Origin: Citrus sinensis
Taxonomy: Eukaryota > Streptophyta > Magnoliopsida > Sapindales > Rutaceae
Length of the DNA stretch: 64,000 nucleotides
Assembly: GCF_022201045.2 (NCBI RefSeq)
Contig: NC_068559.1
Location: 28,155,501 to 28,219,500 of the forward strand
Reading direction: 5' to 3'
Shown: positions 57,475 to 64,000 of the stretch, piece by piece
How positions within the stretch are numbered: position 1 is the stretch's first letter
How the letters are laid out: each line of letters begins with the position of its first letter
The notes under the pieces: generated by a model
The model's database searches: none
The model's input: the letters and a program-made list of their open reading frames with translations, nothing else
Told to the model about the DNA's origin: nothing
Made by a program: the position numbers and the translations under genes

Positions 57475-59070
57475 TTTCGATTGATTTTCGAGCTGAGTAG
57501 AAAATTGGATAAATCTGAAACCCTAGATCTTCAAATCAATCAAATTATGAAAGTGAGACTGTTTTCACTTTTCATAAGCCAACAAAGAATCGTCAATTTG
57601 ACTGTAAGTAAATAAAATGGACAACAAGATTGCTAGATTCTCGATGAAACTGTGAAATGACACCGTAGGTTTCAAGTTTTAAACTCCTGTATTATTTTAC
57701 TCCACTAAAAAGAAACGGTGCGTTTCATATTTCGAACCGATCCGCGGTTCCGCCTTCTGTACTCTTTCCGTTACGTATCAAAGTTTGAGTTCACGCTTGA
57801 GTCCGGTAGCAAGTATTACTGATTTATTAATAACAAATTTTATTACTTATAAAATTATTTAATCACTGTCTATATATGTAAACATCACATGAATCGAGTC
57901 TCAAATTAGAATGCCCAACGTTGCTTTTCAAAATTAAAAGTCATAAAAAATAAATTCATACTTTCGAGCCTAGTTTGGAATCTAAAAATTGTGTGTGCGC
58001 GTGCGTTTTTTATCTTTTTTTTCTTAGGGTTAATTTTGTTCTGCCCTCAAATGTTTTAATATTTTTCGCCATACACCTATATGTTTCGAAAATACTCACT
58101 ACACATCTAATTTCATTATTTTGACCGTTATGTTTAACGGAGCTATTTGAAATTTAAGTAAATGTTCGAAATACCCCTTATCTTGAATTAGAGAAAAATA
58201 AAATGAGATAAAATATTAATTTAATAATTAATATTTACATTAAAAAAGTTTATTTAAAGATAATTAATAATAATTCTATCAATTAAATTATCAAATAAAT
58301 TTAATTTATCATCATCAAATAATATTTAGGATATGAATTTCTAAATTTGCCCTTTGACCGTTAGAATAAACGGTCAAAATAACGGAATTGAGTGTGGAGT
58401 GAATATTTTCGAAACATATGGATGAGTGGCGAAAAATGTAGAAACATTTGGGGGCAGGACAAAATTAACCCTTTTTCTTATCCAAATGAGAGAAATTAGA
58501 TTTCACGTTGTCACTGTTAACTGCGCTCGATGCTCAATTGTCCACGGATTTACTTACGGTTCATGAAATTTTGAATATCACCAACCATTCATTCAAGCAG
58601 AAGCCGCAAGCCTATAAGTTGAAAACTTCACTCTCATGTTTAGTAAATGTGCTAACACAAAGCACAAATAGTTTCCTAATCTGTACATCAATAAGCAAGC
58701 CGAAAACTAAATTCCTTCTAGGGAAAATAAGCGAAGTTCTTCCTTTTTGAATTCTCATAATACATAAACAATTAGTTCAAATCTTTCCACTCATCAAATG
58801 CTCTACAAGAAGATACCTAAAGAACTAATCATTTCTGCACAGATAACTAATTCTTTAATATTGGATGATACACCTTGGCCCAGATTCCACCATGTCAATC
58901 AAGAGAACGAACATCAACCAGAAGATACAAGTGAGATTCTGTTCATACCCTTCTTCCATGCTAACTTGCTTCTAGAAGCTGCAAAATGTGACATGAAGTG
59001 GTAAACCTTTGCCAGAATTCCGTGTCTATGCACACAGTAACAGAAAGCCAAATACAATGGTATGTTGATT
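57475..59070. other. Intergenic between VTI1 and GNOM
   Basis: Promoter of the SNARE gene up to about 57.8 kb, an inserted inverted-repeat element at 58027-58471, then the GNOM 3' flank. Two plus-strand frames at 58508-59004 lack any family similarity and overlap the probable GNOM 3' untranslated region. Confidence 0.5.
58027..58471. mobile_element. 445-bp miniature inverted-repeat element with 9-bp target duplication
   Basis: Both ends read GGGTTAATTTTGT inward. Inverted repeats of about 110 bp then continue with high similarity (CCTCAAATGTTT, TTTTTCGCCA, CATATGTTTCGAAAAT, ATTTTGACCGTT). The perfect 9-mer TTTTTCTTA flanks it at 58018-58026 and 58472-58480. The middle (about 58190-58330) is AT-rich and non-coding. 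Terminal G-runs, long inverted repeats and 9-bp duplications fit a non-autonomous Mutator-like element. The perfect duplication and well-kept ends suggest a fairly young insertion. Confidence 0.85.
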
Positions 59071-62000
59071 TCATGTCTCAGCACTTTCAGAAGCCGCTGA
59101 TTCATTTGAAGGAATGGAACCCATTTCATCAGAAACCAAACCTCCACCATTATCACTCTGCTTAAGCTGTGGCTGATCACTATCTTGATCAGGGAACACC
59201 TCAGATTGCAAAGATGGAACAATGTTATTCACATGAAGCCATGTAAGTTCCCACAAGCTATCTCCTCCTAAAGCACTTCTTTGCACAAGCACTCCTCTTG
59301 TCTTCATTATAAGTAGAGTATTCTTGAGAAGCTCTGGCACTATTTCCTGAAGCTTTTCACTTTTCTTCCCTCTGACTTTCACCTTCATATATTTTTCCAT
59401 TCGGCTAAGGACTCCCAGCCATAATTTGCAGAATGTTGTTAACTGCGAGAGTTCATGAAGTAACTGTAAAAACACCTTTGAGAGGAGCTTCATGGCCAAT
59501 ATAAGCGTGCCTTCCATATTCCGGTAGTCCTTTTGGGAGTGACCTTGAGCTATTTCAAGCAAGTCATCAAGCATGGTGAAGATTACCATATCAAAACACT
59601 GTAACCACAAACCATGTGGAAGATGAATTCCATCCACCCCTGTCAAGCATTTCTGCAAAGATAGAAGAGCATGGTTTCTGACATCTTCTCTCTGGTCTAA
59701 ACAAACTTTCCTCAATGCTTGCACAAGCCTGAGCCACATTTCCCCTATATCCTGAGACAATTTGGCAACTTCATCCTCTCCCATTGATTCCTTCGCCTCA
59801 CGACCCCATCTTGCTAAACAATCAACGGAACCAGACATAAGTTCTAGTGCACGGACAGACCGCTCTGCCTGTCCAACACGAGACTCCGCAAACTGCCTTG
59901 CGGAATCTATGCAGAGAACATAATTGGCAGGTAACAAGTGGGTTCCATCAGACATAATGAACAATAGCGCTTCGAATCCCACTTCAGAAGCTTCTGGATG
60001 TCGAGCTGTGATGGAAAGTAGGGATGTAATAGTGCGCCAACCCATCTGGGATCTGATATGAGTAGCATTGGCTTTCACAAGGCGGCTGACTTCCTGGGTA
60101 ATCTGTTCACAGTATGCGTCAGCAACCCTAGCATCAAGCTTCAGTACAAGTTGCAGTGACCTCAAAAGTTCATCTGCCAGATTCTCTTTATATGGAAGCA
60201 GTCGCTGGCAAATTCGGAGGAGTCCAAAAACAGCCTTTTCTACCAAGGCACAAGGCATTACAGTTGACTGAACAATATTAGCAATGTGCTCATAAACTCC
60301 CTGCCAAAGAAGCACAATCCTATCCCGGTTGTTCAGGGTAATTGCAATGAGCAATTCTAGGCAGAAAACTGCAGTGTCTTCATCTTCCGGAGAACTGTTC
60401 CCTTTCTGGGGTCGCCCAGCAGCCCAGATAAGCGCTCGTGCAAGTTGTAATAAGGATTCAGCTTGCAAAAACTTACTCTCTGTAAAGATGCTGTCAATAT
60501 GGCATTTTTGAATTGTCTGAAGGGTCCGTTGATGAGCAGCAAGTTGTTGTTCAGTTGGCTGTGATCTTGGCTCCTCGGTGTCAAGAGATAAAAGCTGACT
60601 AAATCGGCCCATCAACCCAGAAGATCTCCTTGGAGTTCCAATAGATGGCATGTGTGCTGATGATAAAGAGTTTGTAATAGGCTTCCCTTGGCTAGGGTCA
60701 GCAGAAAGCTCTGATTCATCAGCTGCATCACTGGCCACTCTAGCTGGAAGAAGACCAAGCTTGTGTAACCTTAAGATGCAATCCAGAATATTTCTCCAAC
60801 CTGTGCGAATAAAATCCCCATATCTATTTGCAATGGTAAAAACAGAGACAGTTGCCATCCTGGCTTTTGTGTCATCACCAAAGGCTAGCACAGGTTCCTC
60901 AACAGCTGCTGGATTCAAAAGGGTTGTAAACTTACACAAAGACACTACGAGATCATCAAGCACATCTTCCAGATGATGGCAAGCTGAAATTTTCGCAACA
61001 GCTAAGAATCCATCAATACATGTCTGGTAAACTTCTTCATGTTCTGCATGCTCAAATACAACAGAAATAGCAGCAATTGTTGGGCCCGACATTATGGCAA
61101 ACATATCATGGTCAAGGTAAGCTTTGCTATCAGCTACAATAAACGGAGCTGTTTTCTTAGACTTGTGCATTAGATCAATCCAACGGCTTGGGGTCATCTC
61201 TGGGAAACCAACACCTTGTTCTGGAGTTGTGCGAATCTCATTCTTGCAAATTGAATGGTACAGCTCTGACAGGAATTCTCGAGGTAGATCATTGCCTCCA
61301 TTGATGTGCCTATTATTACGGATAAAATCTTCTTCCGTCATCTTTTTCTTCACCTGTACATTATGCTGATCTGTGTTAAGCATTATAAGCGAATAGGATA
61401 ACAAAAGTGCAGCATCCTTGTTAGCTAGAATCTGAGGTGACTGCTCGTAGTATCTCTCAGAAAATGCCTCAAGCACTCTTTGTATCTTTTGTGATTCTCC
61501 AGGCAACCGAAAAGTTTCCAAGAATAACCGCAGGGCAGTGTCCAAATTCATGTCTTGAAAATCAAAAGTACCAGCAAATTCATGAAGAACCTGAACACAA
61601 AATTCATCATGATTTCCAAGAAAATCCCCAACAAGATTCTTATCTAACCCCGCAGTGTACCTGAAAAAGCAAGCCACACTTTGGGGATCAAGTTTGTCGG
61701 GCAAAAGATGAGTTCCTTGGAGAAATTCTAACCCTTTCTTGGGGTCACGGTTAAAATGATCAGCTCCAATCATCAATCTTCTCTTGATATACTTCCTCCG
61801 GCGAACAAATGGGACCCAATGGTTTGGATCACTGTAGTTGTCACACTTCACCATCCAGAATGGGGTATATTCTTCAAGAGTGACTGGGCTCTGCTCTGAA
61901 CTAACAGATGCATTGCCTATTCTCTCAGCCATTCCCTGGATAACAGCGATCAGACCATCCAAAGCCAGAATATGCATTGCAGACAAAGGGCAGTTCACTG

Positions 62001-64000
62001 GAAATGCACTCTTTGACAACAAATTAGCTAGGTCTTCAAACACATTACTGCAGGTTATGTCACAATCTAAGTTAGCGTACATCTCCACCATAAAAGTTTT
62101 CTGCCTGCAGAAGTCAACAAGAGCCTCCATGGCAACCTCCTGCTGCTGATATGAAGCCCCATGTCTGCTTTGTGCAAGCCGCAAGATCACACAGGAAAAG
62201 AAAGCCTCAAGCTGTAGTTTCAGTTCAGTACGCAGATGGTGATACAGATTGAGAACAATGCTACATACCATTGAAAGAATAAGTGGGCTCATTGACAAAC
62301 CAAATTGCATAAGGTTACGAAACAGTTCATCCTGAATCAAACTCAATAACCTTGGGTGACGCCGGATAGCAGGCCCACCCAATTCTATTGCTGAGTTAAT
62401 CAAGCGCAAGGCAAAAAGAGGAACATCTTCATCCAATGCTATGGTATTAGACCTTGGGCCCATTGTCATATGCTCAGAAATATTTAATAAAGAACACAGG
62501 AAGTGAAATATCTCCACCATGCAAGGGACTCCATATGGCTCTGTCATGAGATGCAGGTCATAAGAAACAGAATCCTTTCCAGTACTAGACCCATTCATAT
62601 TTTCTTCCATCATAGTTGCTACAACACCTGAAGGTGAGACAAGATTTGCAAAGGATTGTTGACCCTCATATTCTGAACCACCATTGCCATTCTCCAATTG
62701 TTTACCCCCAAAAGCATAATCAGTGTCCAGCCCACCAATCTGCATTGCATAATTCATCGACCATAAACCATGTCAGTGTTCAACCATAGAACAACAGATA
62801 CGTTTCTCTATTCCGACAACAAAAAACTAGCTAGAGCTTGAGTTACAGTTACAGCCAACAACAACTGAACAAAAATGCAATCTCTAATAATAAAACGCAC
62901 TAACTCAAAGCAAACCCAGTCAATCACCTGCAATCAATGGTGTCTGGCAGTCACCACTTATAAATTTTGGATTGAAAAGCACAACATAATTCCACCATGA
63001 TGCACTGAGTTGCCTAATCGAACCCACGGAAACAAGAAAAAACAGTAGAAAATCTTACATCTTCTGTATCTTACATTTTCTGCTGTTTGATTACCAAGAA
63101 GTATAAGGTACATATGAAGAGAATCAAATTACTGGCCAAATCCATTATCAAACCAATTAAAAACAATTCAACTCTATCATTTTTTTATTTCACCCCATAT
63201 TTTTTCCCCCACTTTCTAGCAACCATTGGACCCCCCCCCCCCCCCCCAACCCAAAATAAAATAAAAGACATATGAGGAAGGTGGAACATGTGTTTATACC
63301 TCCTGCTTGACAGCAGTAACTCCATTAACCAATGCATGTTCTGAGTTATCAACATCTGGAAGGTGTGAAAAAATACACCTGACAAGTTCATGCATAGTGT
63401 GGCGAGCAATCCTTTGTGACAACTCACCCTTATTTCCAGCTTGATGAACTATACGGAAACAAGTGTTTACTATGGTGCAAACATGCTGATTACTCAACAC
63501 GATGGATGCTTTGCTTTTCATACAAGCCAAAAGAACCTGAAGTATCTTCATCAGAACCACTTCCTCTGATGCAGGATCAGTCACTTCAAATCTGCAGCTA
63601 GTCACAGCATCTACTACCAAGTGCATAGCCTCTTCAACATTAATGCTGTTTTGATCAATCACGTCAAGAGATAAAATCTTGTACACGGAAGACAAAGCAA
63701 TACTAGTGATTGGTGCACCAGTTTCATCCGATCGAATCACATCTAGAAACGGCTGGAGATATGCAGCAGGGTTAATGGTATGCCATGGATGCTGCCATGA
63801 GAAGATTTGTTTCCGTAATGTCTTCAGAGACTGGATCAAAGAATGCTCCAGCTGATCATCACCTGACATATACTGACCCCCCCACCTTACACTTCTATTT
63901 CGTCTCATCACTGCCAACACGGCACCTACTTCTGAATTAATCATGCATGATAAAGTAGCTTTGTTTGAATAAGTTGCATCATACTCCTCGGGTTCTTCCT
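59071..64000 (-). CDS. GN: GNOM-type ARF guanine-nucleotide exchange factor (5' end beyond window)
   Basis: Two exons are seen: 63300-64000 (open at the window edge) and 59071-62739, separated by a GT-AG intron of 560 bp. The visible part encodes about 1455 residues. The frame continues upstream of the ATG at 63944 as EEPEEYDATYSNKATLSC, which matches the known GNOM start region, so that ATG is internal and only some 14-15 residues are missing. Domains in order are the DCB dimerisation domain (YMSGDDQLEHSLIQSLK ... CIFSHLPDV), HUS, the Sec7 domain (VGDFLGNHDEFCVQVLHEF; catalytic glutamate of FRLPGES at 61495-61497; YSLIMLNTDQHN) and then long HDS repeats. GNOM activates ARF1 at the Golgi and TGN for secretion and recycling of PIN auxin carriers, and is inhibited by brefeldin A. 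The methionine in IMLNTDQHN (61381-61383) is the brefeldin-sensitive form. It is GNOM and not GNL1 or GNL2 by overall similarity. Confidence 0.96.
62740..63299 (-). other. GNOM intron with 17-base poly-G tract
   Basis: Intron between the DCB-coding exon and the long exon. Donor is GAG|GTATAA at 63299 and acceptor AATGCAG|ATTGG at 62740. It contains a run of 17 C on the plus strand (63231-63247), which is G in the transcript. Confidence 0.9.

Noticed and set aside
58508-59004. Two plus-strand frames before the GNOM stop codon
   Set aside because: No similarity to known proteins and they lie in the probable GNOM 3' untranslated region.
60068-60976. Plus-strand frames of 60-108 codons across the GNOM long exon
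   Set aside because: They are antisense shadows of the strongly conserved GNOM coding sequence.
63944-63946. GNOM start at the ATG of MINSEVGAV
   Set aside because: The frame stays open to the window edge and encodes EEPEEYDATYSNKATLSC, known from inside the GNOM N-terminus.

Overview
The window is nuclear DNA of a flowering plant, and of a eudicot. The genes have short GT-AG introns, several proteins carry plastid or mitochondrial leaders, and the intergenic DNA is AT-rich and full of microsatellites and small inverted-repeat elements. Most products are plant-specific or plant-type (GNOM ARF-GEF, VIK kinase, PHO1 transporters, LSMT-type methyltransferase). The style fits a rosid, possibly Citrus, but the genus is a guess. 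There is no prokaryotic, plasmid or viral sequence.

Layout: 1-7.3 kb is gene-free AT-rich DNA with compound microsatellites and a 40-bp perfect palindrome. 7.3-11.8 kb holds two minus-strand genes: a plastid-type five-bladed-propeller glycosidase-like protein and mitoribosomal protein mS23. 12.5-14.7 kb is a nest of small transposable elements, including a tRNA-derived SINE with 17-bp target duplications sitting inside a terminal-inverted-repeat element. 15.3-17.5 kb is a decayed xyloglucan-type fucosyltransferase gene. 18.6-20.0 kb is mitoribosomal bL32m (+). 21.4-25.6 kb is an intact PHO1-family gene (+), followed by a GCK-domain gene (+) and then an inverted, decayed second PHO1 copy (-). 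36.2-38.8 kb is an LSMT-type protein-lysine methyltransferase (+). 40.0-43.5 kb is a plant O-fucosyltransferase-family gene (-). 45.5-47.3 kb is a p24-delta cargo receptor (+). 48.3-52.2 kb is an ankyrin/kinase gene of VIK type (-). 53.0-54.8 kb is a plastid-type DUF3110 gene (-). 55.7-57.5 kb is a VTI1-type SNARE (-). 59.1-64.0 kb is GNOM (-), whose first codons lie beyond the window.

The gene order GNOM / DUF3110 / VIK / p24-delta / O-fucosyltransferase / LSMT / PHO1 / GCK / FUT closely follows what I remember of Arabidopsis chromosome 1 (about At1g13980-At1g14110). bL32m, a PHO1 relative, p24 and VTI12 also occur on the duplicated block near At1g26670-At1g26740. I therefore read the window as an ancestral-like segment that keeps genes of both Arabidopsis duplicates. 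Several products act in endomembrane traffic or the Golgi (GNOM, VTI1, p24-delta, O-fucosyltransferase, PHO1), but nothing suggests a co-regulated cluster; it is ordinary conserved synteny.

I found no evidence of a new multi-gene system. The most noteworthy items are the decayed inverted PHO1 copy, a GC-AG intron and a possible cassette exon in the live PHO1 gene, the perfect palindrome, the nested SINE, several small inverted-repeat elements with clear target duplications, an unrecognised two-exon gene fragment near 44.7 kb, and three long poly-G tracts.
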